64,000 nucleotides of DNA, taken from contig JBOZIK010000001.1 of the NCBI GenBank assembly GCA_051453625.1, forward strand, positions 99,573,871 to 99,637,870, in the 5' to 3' direction. Both the position numbers and the translations under genes were made by a program. The stretch's first letter is position 1; each line of letters opens with the position of its first letter. This DNA comes from Welwitschia mirabilis. Taxonomy: Eukaryota > Gnetophyta > Gnetopsida > Welwitschiales. Shown piece after piece: positions 38,983 to 50,189 of the stretch. The notes beneath the pieces were generated by a model, which was not told the origin of the DNA, made no database searches, and saw nothing but the letters and a program-made list of their open reading frames with translations.

Positions 38983-39254
38983 TATTAATTGAGGAAAAAT
39001 AATAATTGGACATGTGGGTCTCCCCGTTAATCAATTAAATTCGTAATTGATTAAATTTATATAAGTTTTTCAGAAAAGAAAATTTAGTGAAGATTAGAGA
39101 GATTTTCGTAAAGATAAAATACTTTTGTATTAATTCCAAAAAGTTGAATTACAAAATTAGAGGCACATATTTCTTTAAAGCTCAAATAAGATAACATAAG
39201 AACAAAGTTTCTCCCCCTTTTTAATAAAATCAAGAACAACGAGTATAAGAAAAA

Positions 39255-41461
39255 CTAAAGAAGTACACTAATTTTAATTAGACTTAGATGCTTTAGAAGA
39301 CTATGCAACCTCATTTGAGAGGTGTCAGACACTGGATTACTACTAATAATAAGATATTCTTGGATGTGATATGTGCAAGAGTTGAGATGGTTCAGAAGGT
39401 GAAGAATCTCTAGAGTATGAGAGGCCTTAATCTTAGGCCTGGATGGAGTAGTAAGTTCTTCAAAAATGTGCATTCTAAAAAGAGTGGTATAATCAATGGA
39501 CCTCATGGGCTTCTGAATCTCTTACCAAAAAAGATGTGGANNNNNNNNNNNNNNNNNNNNNNNNNNNNNNNNNNNNNNNNNNNNNNNNNNNNNNNNNNNN
39601 NNNNNNNNNNNNNNNNNNNNNNNNNNNNNNNNNNNNNNNNAAACTCCCCTTTTATCATTAATCAAGGAAAAATAATAATTGGACATGTGGGTCTTCCCTT
39701 TAGTCAATTAAATTCATAATCGAATAAATTTATATGAGTTTTTTAGAAAAGAAAATTTAGTAAAGATCAAAGAGATTTTTGTAAAGATAAAATACTTTTG
39801 TATTAATCAAAAAAGTTGAATTACAAAACGAGAGGTACATATTTCTTTAAAGCTCAAATAGGACAACATAAGAACAAAGTCTCTCCTCCTTTTTGATGAA
39901 ATCAAGGATAGCGAGTACAAGAAAAACTAGAAAAGCACACTAGATTTAATCAGACTTAGATGCTTTAGAAGACTATGCACCCTTATTTGATAGGTGTAAG
40001 CCACTGGAGTACTACTAACGATGAGAGATTCTTTGATGTAACATGTGCAAGAGTTGATATGGTGCAGAATGTGAAGAATCTCTAGAGTATGAGAGCCCTT
40101 AACCTTAGGCATGAATAGAGTAGTAAATTATTCAAAAATGTGCATTCTGAAAAGAGTGGCATAATTAATGGGCCTCATGGGCTTCTAAATCTCTTACCGA
40201 GAAAGATGTGGAATGTCAAAGTGATAACAAATCTAAGTAATAAGAAAAGGATATGGCAAGGCATGCCTCTTGTGAGGCTGAAGCTAGTTGATCATGTGTT
40301 TGAGCATAATACCAGGAGTATTAATGTCACGTCTCCGATCCAATGAGTAAAGAAGAAATACCTAGTAGTTTGAGAGTCGATCTCTATACCTGACAATTNN
40401 NNNNNNNNNNNNNNNNNNNNNNNNNNNNNNNNNNNNNNNNNNNNNNNNNNNNNNNNNNNNNNNNNNNNNNNNNNNNNNNNNNNNNNNNNNNNNNNNNNTG
40501 CATTCTAAAAAGAGTGGTATAATCAATGGACCTCATGGTCTTCTGAATCTCTTACCAAAAAAGATGTGGAATGTCAAAGTGACAACAAATCCAAGTAATG
40601 AGAAAAGGATATAGCAAGGCATGCCTCTTGTGAGGCTAAAGCTAGTTGACCATGTGTTTAAGCATAATACCAGGAGCATCAATGTTACGTCTTCGATCTA
40701 GTAAGTAAAGAAGAAAGACCTGGTAGTTTGAGAGTTAATATCTATACTTGGCAATTGGTAGGAAGCTAGATGACANNNNNNNNNNNNNNNNNNNNNNNNN
40801 NNNNNNNNNNNNNNNNNNNNNNNNNNNNNNNNNNNNNNNNNNNNNNNNNNNNNNNNNNNNNNNNNTAGCAATGTATTTTTTTAAAAGGACTTAGCCATGG
40901 GCTAATATTTTCTCCAGTTTCCTCAAGGTATCCTAGTAAAAAAAGCTAGAAAGTTAGCAGTGATGTACATCTCATGGCAAAAAATGAAAGTAATAAAAGT
41001 AAAATGTATAGCATCAAATCTAGCATTAGAATAGAATAACCTGGTAACTAGAGGATAGCACATTCCTGACACATGAAGAAAGTAGCTTTAGTTTACTTCT
41101 TCAAGAAGAGTTGGGACCTTTCTTAGATTAAGAAATTGAATAGGTTCACATGTCCTTTTCAAAGCAAGGGAGCTGAACTCAAAATGCTTCTCAAAGTGGG
41201 TAAGTTGTTCACTACTCATTCTTGAAAAAACATAACTTGGAGGTTTGATAGTAGCCTCCTTTATCCTCTTTCTGAAACCTTCTCTTGACTACTGAGAAGC
41301 CATTTGAAAGTCATATCTAAGAGAAAAATATGGGAAAAAGTGAAGAAAGGCTCTATAAGAGTTAAAAAAATGATAGAGGAAGGGTATGATAATGAAGTAT
41401 GAGAAAAGGCCAGGCGTATTTTAAAAATTCTTAGCACACGACCTTCAATGTGGGCAACCAA
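39255..41461 (-). pseudogene. Envelope-like third ORF of the copia element
   Basis: Downstream of pol on the minus strand, one frame can be followed with few stops from 41299 to about 40910. It reads TIKPPSYVFSRM, then LTHFEKHFEF, then GMCYPLVTRLFYSNARFD, then CHEMYITANFLAFFTRIP. After a gap it resumes with MLKHMIN (near 40295), ALPYPFLIT (near 40260) and INYATLFRMHIFE (near 40145). This order (YY-L-FY block, IP block, LPY block, TL-M block) is that of the extra ORF of Sireviruses and the related plant transposon-protein domain. Its function is unknown. The C-terminal part is present twice (39255-39540 and 39927-40398), and a third short piece follows a gap at 40499. Confidence 0.65.
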
Positions 41462-41904
41462 CCATTGAGGTTGGTCAACCTATGTAAAGTTTTGAAAACT
41501 AAAAATGCAAGATGATGGTCGACCTTAAATAAATAGACAGTCACTTCTACAAGATGAGGTTTTTATAGGATAAACTGAGTTAAAGTTGGTTGATCTAAAT
41601 AAAAGTTGTGATCAATCTGATATAACTAGAAATAGATCTGAAAGAGGTCGACCTTAGAAAATTTTTTAGTTAACCCAATCACTAAAAGATTTTATAAGAA
41701 AATTGAGATGAATCTAGTCAAATTAATGATATGGTTTGGTCGATCCAGAGAAAGAAAAATTCTAACAATAAAAATCTGAAAGATAAGTGGTTATCCTACT
41801 TTGTGAAGTAGATCAACTAGGATTCAAATTGATATTACAAAAAAGGTTTAAATCCATCAATTAAACTATATTATTCAGATGAGATTGGGTTTTTCAAGTC
41901 CATT
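41462..41904 (-). other. Spacer between copia pol and the third ORF
   Basis: Contains several GGTCGACC or decayed GGTTGATC words (near 41518, 41646, 41738). No frame recognised. Confidence 0.5.
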
Positions 41905-43080
41905 TCAGACTGATACGCAGAAAGTAACGAAGAGTAGTGAATCGATCAAATGATAACAATTTTGTAAATATATTAACCAATTGATCTTTAGTACAAACAT
42001 ATTCTAAGGTAATAATTTTATTTTCTACTAATTATTTGATAAAATAATACCTAAGATCAATGTGCTTAGTGTGAGTATATTGAACTAGGTTATGAATGAT
42101 TTGAATAGCACTTGAGTTGTTGCATAAAATAAGCACTTCTGTAATGTTTAGGTCATAATTCTTTTAGGTTTCTTTCATCCATAATGTCTGAGTGCAACAG
42201 GATCCAGTATCTATGTACTCAAATTTGGCTATAGAAAGAGATATGAAGCATTGTTTTTTGCTATACTAGGCAGTGAGAGAATTTCTAAAGAAGAAACACC
42301 CACCACTTGTGCTCTTTCGATCATCTTTAAATCTGGCCCAATTCACATTACTATAACCTGTTAAGCCTAAGGGAGTACTATTTGNNNNNNNNNNGAAAAC
42401 CATAAACCAAAATTGAGAGTACCTTTTCTATAGTAAAGTATCCTCTTTGTAGTAGTAAGATGAGATTCCTTTGATTTGCTTTGATACCTGACACACAAAC
42501 TAACACTAATGCTATGTCAGGATGACCAGCCATTAGATACAATAGACTTCCTACAATACTACGATATAACTTTTAATCCACATCATTGCCATCTTCATCA
42601 AGAGAAATTTTAACATCTGTGGCCATTGGANNNNNNNNNNNNNNNNNNNNNNNNNNNNNNNNNNNNNNNNNNNNNNNNNNNNNNNNNNNNNNNNNNNNNN
42701 NNNNNNNNNNNNNNNNNNNNNNNNNNNNNNNNNNNNNNNNNNNNNNNNTTTATAATGTTTAGGCCATAATTCTTTAAAGTTTCTTTCATCCATAATATCT
42801 AAGTAAAATAAGCTCTAATAACTATGTACTTAGATTTGGTTATAGAAATAAATATGGAGCATTGTTTTTTGCTATACTAGATAGTGATAGAATTTCCAAA
42901 GAAGAAACACCCACCACTTGTACTCTTTCGATCATCTTTGCATTTGGTCCAATCCACATTACTATAAACTGTTAAGTCTAAGGGAGTGCTATTTGAAAAT
43001 CATAAACCAAAATTGAGAGTACCTTTTTACATAGTGAAGTATCCTCTTTATTGTAGTAAGATGAGATTCCATTGGTTTGC
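41905..43080 (-). pseudogene. Copia RNase H remnant (assembled twice)
   Basis: RNase H would remove the RNA template. Reading leftward: SLCVRY-SKPMESH (near 43060 and 42480), RKSTSGGCFFFRNS (near 42920 and 42300), then LSIAKFEYIDTGSC and TLWMKE (near 42240-42170). Next are NNSSAIQIIHN, TKHIDLRYYFIK (42115-42035) and LEYVCTKDQLVNIFTK (near 41990). The Asp of the CDN block is Asn here. 42130-42630 and 42749-43240 are copies of each other across a 118-N gap, so only one RNase H is likely real. Confidence 0.85.
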
Positions 43081-44092
43081 TTTAATACCTAACACACAAA
43101 CTAACACTAAATGCTATGTTGGGATGATTAGCTATTAGATATAATAGAATTCCTATAATACTACAATATAACTTTTGATCCATATCCTTGCCATATTCAT
43201 CAAGAGAAAGTTTAACATTTATGGCCATTGGAGAGTTCATNNNNNNNNNNNNNNNNNNNNNNNNNNNNNNNNNNNNNNNNNNNNNNNNNNNNNNNNNNNN
43301 NNNNNNNNNNNNNNNNNNNNNNNNNNNNNNNNNNNNNNNNNNNNNNNNNNNNNNNNNNNNNNNNNNNNNNNNNNNNNNNNNNNNNNNNNNNNNNNNAATC
43401 ATTTGACAATATCTTCTTTGTTGATCCAAAATAATGTCATCCACATAAATTTAAACCAAAATTAAATCATTATTTAAAATTTTTCTAAATAGAGTTTTGT
43501 CATTGGAACCTATAAAAAACCCATGCTAGAGTAAAAAGGAGAAAAGCTTTTCATACCAAGCTTTGAGAGCTTGTTTTAATCCATACAACGCCTTGTTAAG
43601 TTGATAGATATAATTAGGTTTATGAGGATAAAAAAATCTTTGAGGTTGCTTTACGAAAACTTCTTCTTCAATGTGTCCATTAGAAATGCACTTTTTACAT
43701 CCATTTAAATGCTTTCATTTTTTTGTAGAAGGTAAAGGCTAGAAACATCCTTATTGATTCTAATTTAGCAATAGGGAAAAAGTGTTGCTACAATATACTC
43801 CTTTTATTTAAGAGTACCCTTGAGCTATAAGTCTTGCTTTGTTCTTAGTGATCTCATTCTTCTCATTTACCTTATTTCTGAAAATCCATTTTATGCCTAT
43901 GATATTTTTCCCACTTGGTTTTAGAGTAAGAGACCACACATTATTTTGAGAAAATTGTTTAAGTACTTCTTACATTGCATTCATCCAACATGGATCAGAT
44001 TCAACCTCCTCAAAAGTTTTTGGTTTCACTTGAGAGAGTAGAGAAACATAAGAACTAAAATTTTTAAGAGAGTTCCTAGTGATAATACCTTA
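43081..44092 (-). pseudogene. Copia reverse transcriptase remnant
   Basis: Blocks from right to left: KTFEEVESDPCWMNAM (near 44010), NNVWSLTLKPSGKNIIGIKW (near 43960-43880), IFRNKVNEKN, NKARLIAQGYS (near 43845), LYGLKQALKAWYEKL (near 43600-43550), then IYVDDII (43430-43450). The catalytic YVDD is intact, but one base is missing just after it, shifting the frame from the expected FGST to LDQQ. A 156-N gap (43241-43396) hides what follows. NVKLSLDEYGKDMDQKLYCS (43226-43167) leads into RNase H. Confidence 0.85.
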
Positions 44093-44371
44093 CTAAACAT
44101 TTCCAATTATTGAGTCTGTAGGATGATCCTTAAGCTTCTTGATTTCTAAGATTGACTTATCTCTTGAGTTATCTCCATTTTGATAGACAAAAGAGGAAGG
44201 AAATAGATCTTTATTAGGTTTAAGGGTTTTTGAGATATTTGATACATCATAGATTTTTACATTTATAGATTCTTTCATATGAAGAGTATGTTTGTTAAAT
44301 ACTCTATAATCTCTACTTGATTGAAAGTACCCCAAAATAATTCCTTCATCAGATTTAGAATCAAATTTCAC
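44093..44371 (-). pseudogene. Copia integrase C-terminal and linker region
   Basis: An uninterrupted stretch reading KFDSKSDEGIILGYFQSSRD and YRVFNKHTLHMKESINVKIY, ending near LKDHPTDSIIGNV. This is the conserved copia segment between the integrase core and RT. It is one of the longest surviving frames of the element. Confidence 0.85.
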
Positions 44372-45440
44372 TAATCCTTCTCTATCTCTTAGAATAAAGC
44401 ACTTACTTCCTAAAATTTTGAAATAAGTTGGCTTCTTTCCTTTCCAAAGTTCATAAGGAGTTTTAGGAGTTTTAGCTATCCCATTTTATTAAGGGATTTT
44501 AAGAGCTAAGAACTCATGGTTAATTCCATTAGAGTTGTAATATAATTCAAATATTTTATTTTCAAACTCTTTACCATGATTACTTCGAATTTTCTTGAGT
44601 ACATACCCTTTTTCAATTTGGATTTTCTTACAAATTCTAACAAAATTATCATATGCATCATATTTTGCATGAAGAAAAGCTACCCATCAAAATCTAAAAA
44701 AATCATCAACCATAACAAGAAAATATCTTTTTCCAAATAATCTTGTCGTCTGAATATGCCCAATCAAATCCACATAAATTAAATCTAATAGTCTACTAAT
44801 GGCAATATTGCTANNNNNNNNNNNNNNNNNNNNNNNNNNNNNNNNNNNNNNNNNNNNNNNNNNNNNNNNNNNNNNNNNNNNNNNNNNNNNNNNNNNNNNN
44901 NNNNNNNNNNNNNTCTTTCCTTTCCAAAGTTCATAAGAAGTTTTAGAAGTTTTGCATCTTAAATAAACTTTATTTAAAATATGACAAGCTATGTTTACTA
45001 CCTTAATCCAAAACTCTTTTGGAATATCTTTGTCATTTAGCATAACTCTTACCATAACTAGTAAATTTTGATTTTTTATTTTAGCTATTCCATTTTGTTA
45101 AGGGATTTTAAGAGCTGAGAACTCATGGTCAATTCCATTAGAGTTGCAATACAATTCAAATATTTCATTTTCAAACTCTTTACCATGATCACTTTAAATT
45201 TTCTTGAGTACATACCCTTTTTCAATTTGGAGTTTCTTACAAATTCTAACAAAATTATCATATACATTAGATTTTGCATGAAGAAAAGATACCCATGAAA
45301 ATCTAAAAAAATCATCAACCATAATAAGAAAATACCTTTTTCCAAATAAGCTTGTCGTTTAAATAGGCCTAATCAAATCCATATGAATTAAATCTAATAG
45401 TCTACTAGTGGCAATATCACTAATATTTTTATAAGATGAT
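44372..45440 (-). pseudogene. Copia integrase core remnant (assembled twice)
   Basis: Right to left: KRYFLVMVDDFFRF (near 45330, first catalytic Asp present), YVLKKI-stop-SDHGKEFENE (near 45215-45165, second Asp present), CNSNGIDHEFS (near 45145-45115), P-stop-QNGIAKIKNQN (near 45100-45060, where the usual VERKN glutamate is Lys), then DIPKEFWIKVVNIACHILNK and TSYELWKGK (45040-44915). The 44433-44813 segment corresponds to 44914-45412 across a 100-N gap, so the doubling is probably an assembly effect. Confidence 0.85.
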
Positions 45441-45930
45441 CTAGTTTGTTTTCCTTTTNNNNNNNNNNAGTTTTGAAAGACCCCTCACTATCTCATCATG
45501 ATATATTTTCTTCAAAGTATTAAAATTAATGTGACCTAAATGTTGATGCCAGATAACGTCTTCTTGAGTATGAGAAGAGAGACAAGTAGAATTATTAGAT
45601 TTATTTATGTAATAAATATTTTTATGTCTATTTGATATAAGTAATAGTTTATTTATTTCACCATGTTTCACAGTACACTTATTTTCATTAAAAAATACTT
45701 TATAACCTTTATCACAAATTTGAATAATGCTTAATAAATTATGCTTTAAGCCATTTACAAATACCACATTATGAATATTAGGTAAGTTACCTCCACTAAT
45801 ACTTCCAATGCCTTCAATTTGAGCTCTTTCATTATCCTCAAAGGTTATTTATCCTCTATTGTATTCCTTAAATTTAATAAAGTTGGGCTTATCACCTGTC
45901 AGATGTCTAGAACAAATACTTTCAAGATAC
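45441..45930 (-). pseudogene. Copia protease and integrase zinc region
   Basis: The protease active site reads LESICSRHLTGDK near 45930-45890, where copia elements have LDSGCSRHMTG, so the catalytic Asp and Gly are gone. Then come FVNGLKHNLLSIIQICDKGY (45763-45700) and WHQHLGHINFNTLKKIYHDE (near 45560-45495), the HHCC-type zinc region before the integrase core. A second version of the left part (VNGLKHNLLSISQIFDKGY) lies at 46439-46633 across a 100-N gap (46285-46384). Confidence 0.85.
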
Positions 45931-46740
45931 TAGCAAGAATGATTGGTTACTTTTAATACTGTTTGGATTAATAGAATTTTGTTTGAGGATTTTGGAATCC
46001 ACCTCAGGCATTTGTTTTTAATTTCATGTTGATTTAATTTTAGAGAAAAAGTAAATTTAGACCCTAACATGGAGTGAGGAAACCAAATTTTGTGAAAAAT
46101 GTAATCAATCTTAGAATGATCCTTTCTATTGCAATAATGGTAGGTAATGTTTGCTAAAGGGTATTTAGAGTTCAATTTAGACAAAGGTTTGAGATATGAA
46201 CTATGATAAGAATTAAACATATTAAGAAGAAGTTTGCTAGACACAGTTCCTTTAAGTAGATAGGAATTTGAGGCAAGGTTATACNNNNNNNNNNNNNNNN
46301 NNNNNNNNNNNNNNNNNNNNNNNNNNNNNNNNNNNNNNNNNNNNNNNNNNNNNNNNNNNNNNNNNNNNNNNNNNNNNNNNNNNNATTGATTTATGCAATA
46401 AACATTTTTATGTCTATTTGATATAAGTAATAGTTAATTTATTTCATCGTGTTTACAATACACTTATTTTCATCAAAAAATAATTTATAACCTTTATCAA
46501 AAATTTGACTAATGCTTAACAAATTATGCTTTAAGCCATTTACAAATAACACATTATGAATATTACATAAGTTACCTCCACCAGTACTTCCAATGCCTTT
46601 AATTTGAACTCTTTCATTATCCCCAAAGGTCACTTCTCCTCTATTGTATTCCTTAAATTTGATAAAGTTGGACTTATCACTTGTCAGATGTCTAGAACAA
46701 ATACTATTAAGATACTAGTAAGAATGATTAGTTTCTTTTA
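45931..46740 (-). pseudogene. Copia gag tail and protease, duplicated contig copies
   Basis: 45930-46284 carries the gag tail LPLSKLNSKYP-like stretch and a zinc knuckle, matching 46741-47060. 46385-46740 carries the protease and pre-integrase stretch, matching 45593-45930. The two halves meet at the 46285-46384 gap. They are consistent with one region represented by two overlapping contigs a few percent apart. Confidence 0.7.
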
Positions 46741-48660
46741 ATACCATTTGGATTAATAGGCTTTTATTTGAGGACACATCAGGTATTTGTTTTTAATTGC
46801 ATGTTAATTTAATTTTAGAGAAAAGTAAATTTAGACCCTAACATGAAGTGAGTAAACCAACTTTTGCAAAAAATGTAATCAATCTTAAAATGATCCTTTC
46901 TATTGCAAAAATGATAGGTAATATTTGATAAAGGGTATTTAGAGTTTAATTTAGACAAAGGTTTGAGATAGGAACTATGATAAGAATTAAACATGTTAAG
47001 AAAAAGTTTGGTAGACATAGTTCCTTTAAGATGATAGGAATTTGAGGCAAGGTTATACTTCAAATCTCTTATTTCATTTTCTCTGGTCTCAAGATTATCT
47101 AGTATATTTTTATTTTCTTTCCTCATATTGTTTATTCTACGAGATAAATTTTGACATTCCATATACAATTCCATCTCTATTTCATTTAGTGAATCATTAT
47201 TAACAATAGAATTAATGATGGGTAAGGAGCATATCTTTTCATCTATAAGGGTCATGAGAGATATTTCACCTCCTTCTAAATTTGAGTTTTGTTTACTCTC
47301 ATTTTATTCATCATCCCATATTGCTAACAAGACTTTCTTTTCTTTTCTTTTATCATTCTTCTTGTTGTGTAGTAGACACTTGAGGTGTAACCAAAACCCT
47401 TATAGGAATAGCACTAAATCTCTTGTTATCCTTCCTCTTTTCTTCTTAATGGTCTTTAAGATTAACCTCTAGTTTGACGTATTTGCATGAAGTGTTTGAA
47501 TCTTCTGACTAGAAGAGTCACATCATCATTGCTTTTTGATTCTTAGTCAGATCCATCCTTAATCTATGGGATTCTATGAGTGGTTGTCAAAGCCGCACTT
47601 TTATTCTTTTATTTTCCAAACTTGAGTTCAAATGTGTGAATGTTTCCTTGGAGTTCATCCATCTTCATGATATTCAGGTCCTTGCTTTCTTTAATGGCAG
47701 TTACTTTGGATTCGAATCTTTTGGGTAGATATCTTAATGCTTTGTGAACTAATCTTGATTCTTCAATAATTTTACTTAAGCAATGCATAGAATTAATAAT
47801 ATTTATTAGTTTTACAAACAAATCATTAATACCTTCATCATCTTCTATTTTGAGATCTTCAAACTAAGTGATAAGCATCTGAAGGTTAGCCTACTCTACT
47901 AGGCTAGTTCCTTTATAAGCTATCTATAAGATGTCCCATGCTTTTTTGTAGTGGTGTAATTTACTACTCTTTTGAAGTCTTCAGGACCTATGGCATAAAA
48001 CATAGCATTAAGTCCTTTGAAGTTGCAAGATGCTACTAACTTTTCATTATGTGTCCATTTGTCCTTGCTCTTCANNNNNNNNNNNNNNNNNNNNNNNNNN
48101 NNNNNNNNNNNNNNNNNNNNNNNNNNNNNNNNNNNNNNNNNNNNNNNNNNNNNNNNNNNNNNNNNNNNNNNNNNTCATGCATAAAATTAACAATATCTGT
48201 TAGTTTTATTAAAAAATCATTTATGCCTTTATCATCTTCCATCTTAAGATCTTCAAACTAAGTGATAAGCATCTGAAGATTAGCTTGTTTTAGTAGGCTA
48301 GCTCCTTCATGAGTGATCTGCAAGATGTTTCATGCTTTTTTTTTACAGTGGCATAATTTACTACTCTTTTAAAGTCTTTAGGACCTATGGCATAGAAAAT
48401 GGCATTCAATCCTTTGAAGTTGCAAGATGCTATTAACTTTTTGTCAGATGTCCATTTGTCCTTGCTCTTCAGAGTAGTTAATTTGATTATAGGATCCTAC
48501 ATTGTGGGAAGATAATATCCATTAGTAATAGACTTCCATATTTCAAGGTTTATGTATTGATCAAAGACCCTTATTTTTGCCTTCTAATAACCATAGTTGG
48601 TTTCATCAAAGAAAGAAGACCATGTAATAGAATTTTCTTCCAAGGGCTAACTCATTTTCT
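46741..48660 (-). pseudogene. Copia gag remnant
   Basis: Gag would form the particle. Right to left: FDETNYGY-KAKIRVF (near 48620), LEIWKSITNGYYLPT (near 48550), KGLNAIFYAIGPKDF (near 48420), then the conserved gag core LVHKALRYLPKRFESKVTAI and ESKDLNIMKMDELQGNIHTF (47750-47620). A coiled-coil stretch (ELYMECQNLSRRINNMRKEN, 47183-47124) follows. The zinc knuckle reads YHFCNRKDHFKIDY (near 46917-46876): the CX2CX4HX4C frame keeps the second Cys and the His, but the first and last Cys are Tyr. 47770-48074 and 48175-48475 are copies across a 100-N gap. Confidence 0.85.
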
Positions 48661-48706
48661 AAGGTTGATTAGACCAGAGATTTATTAGGATTAGTTACTT
48701 AATCTT

Positions 48707-48718
48707 ACTTTGATACTA
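48707..48718 (-). promoter_or_regulatory. Copia primer-binding site (tRNA-iMet)
   Basis: On the minus strand, two bases after the LTR end, the sequence is TAGTATCAAAGT. The initiator tRNA-Met complement is TGGTATCAGAGC. Nine of 12 match, and all three differences are transitions (G-to-A twice, C-to-T once). Confidence 0.8.
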
Positions 48719-48720
48719 GT

Positions 48721-49940
48721 TGAAGATTATGGATTGACCCTAGAGGGGGATGAATAGATCTTAGTAGGAAAGCTCTTCCAGTTTTAAAACCTATAAATAA
48801 AAATCAATTGAAAAAATACAAGAACAAGATATTTTAATGGTGGGTAGACACCTCTCTTCAGTCCCTTAGAACTCCTATCCCTGGCTGGCATATATTAACC
48901 TCAAAGGTAGGTTTTCAATATCACCATAAACCTATTCCAACAACATAGAATTTTTGTACTAATCCTCAACCACAATAGAAAAAAATAAGGCTGACTGCAT
49001 AAATGCATACATATGATTCCAACTAGTATAGCAAACTCTCATAATAGATATTGTAATTAGAACTTCAAAGAGAAATCTATACTCATAGTCCATTAAAATA
49101 CAAAGATTGATTAGTATGACAATTTTCTTCTCATTTTTCTCCTTATAACAAAAGTGGTGATTTCCTTTTGAGTGGAAGAAAGCTTAAATAGAAAGATCAC
49201 ACAAGGTAACCATTGAAAGAAGGGAAGTAAACCATTATACANNNNNNNNNNNNNNNNNNNNNNNNNNNNNNNNNNNNNNNNNNNNNNNNNNNNNNNNNNN
49301 NNNNNNNNNNNNNNNNNNNNNNNNNNNNNNNNNNNNNNNNNNNNNNNNNNNNNNNNNNNNNNNNNNNNNNNNNNNNNNNNNNNNNNNNNNNNNNNNNNNN
49401 NNNNNNNNNNNNNNNNNNNNNNNNNNNNNNNNNNNNNNNNNNNNNNNNNNNNNNNNNNNNNNNNNNNNNNNNNNNNNNNNNNNNNNGTAGATTTTGAGCA
49501 GTATGCGGTTACCTTTAACTAAGTTGTTCAGTCACCCTGACTATCAAGAGACTAAATTTTCATAGATCACTATGTGGTCACCCTTGTCTAACTGTTTGGT
49601 TGTCCTTATTATCATGAGATTAAACTCAGTAGATTGTAATGTAGTTACCCTTAACTTTATGAGCAGTCGCTTGAGTTTACTCTAATCTTTTGTAAAATTT
49701 TAGATTGAGTTACCTAAGGTAATTTGCACGGNNNNNNNNNNNNNNNNNNNNNNNNNNNNNNNNNNNNNNNNNNNNNNNNNNNNNNNNNNNNNNNNNNNNN
49801 NNNNNNNNNNNNNNNNNNNNNNNNNNNNNNNNNNTTGGTCACCCAGAGATGTGAATTGGTTGCCTAATGCTAAAAAATCTCTTCAGAGTGACTAACTACA
49901 AAAACTCGTTAAATTTATCAACGATAATTGGTTCTTAACA
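48721..49940 (-). repeat. Copia LTR, right (5' LTR on the minus strand)
   Basis: Begins TGAAGATTATGG (48721) and ends GGTTCTTAACA (49940), immediately followed by the target duplication AGTTT (49941-49945). It shares the whole series of blocks with the left LTR, for example CCTATAAATAAAAATCAATT near 48790 and the GTCACCC/GTTACCC-type words. Two N runs (49242-49486, 49732-49834) lie inside. Confidence 0.9.
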
Positions 49941-49945
49941 AGTTT
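49941..49945. repeat. Target-site duplication AGTTT (right)
   Basis: Matches AGTTT before the left LTR exactly. It fixes the outer boundary of the copia element. Confidence 0.85.
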
Positions 49946-50189
49946 TATATAATGGATAGAAGAGAAGATACATAATACAACATAAATAAATCACTCCACT
50001 ACTCAAGTCATGATAAACTCTTAATGCATAATACGCATTTATGCAAGTGGAGAAGAAGGAAGATGAACAATATTTATAGGGAAATGGTGGTCCAATGATG
50101 TCGTGATAGTGCATGTTATCTCATCTCCCTATACTTTAACTATCTTTGGGAGGTTAAGAATCACATCTTGCTTAATACATAAGATGCAC

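Larger units (their letters stand above)
35842..49940 (-). mobile_element. Sirevirus-type Ty1/copia retrotransposon, decayed
   Basis: It reads right to left: LTR (48721-49940), primer-binding site (48707-48718), gag (46741-48660), protease, integrase, reverse transcriptase and RNase H (41905-45930), an extra envelope-like ORF (39255-41461), polypurine tracts and LTR (35842-38968). The third ORF, the AAAAAGGGGGAGAAA tract after it and the gag type fit the Sirevirus group. A perfect AGTTT target duplication frames the element. Several coding blocks occur twice, each time across a 100-N gap, so the true length is shorter than the span. All frames carry stops. Confidence 0.9.
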
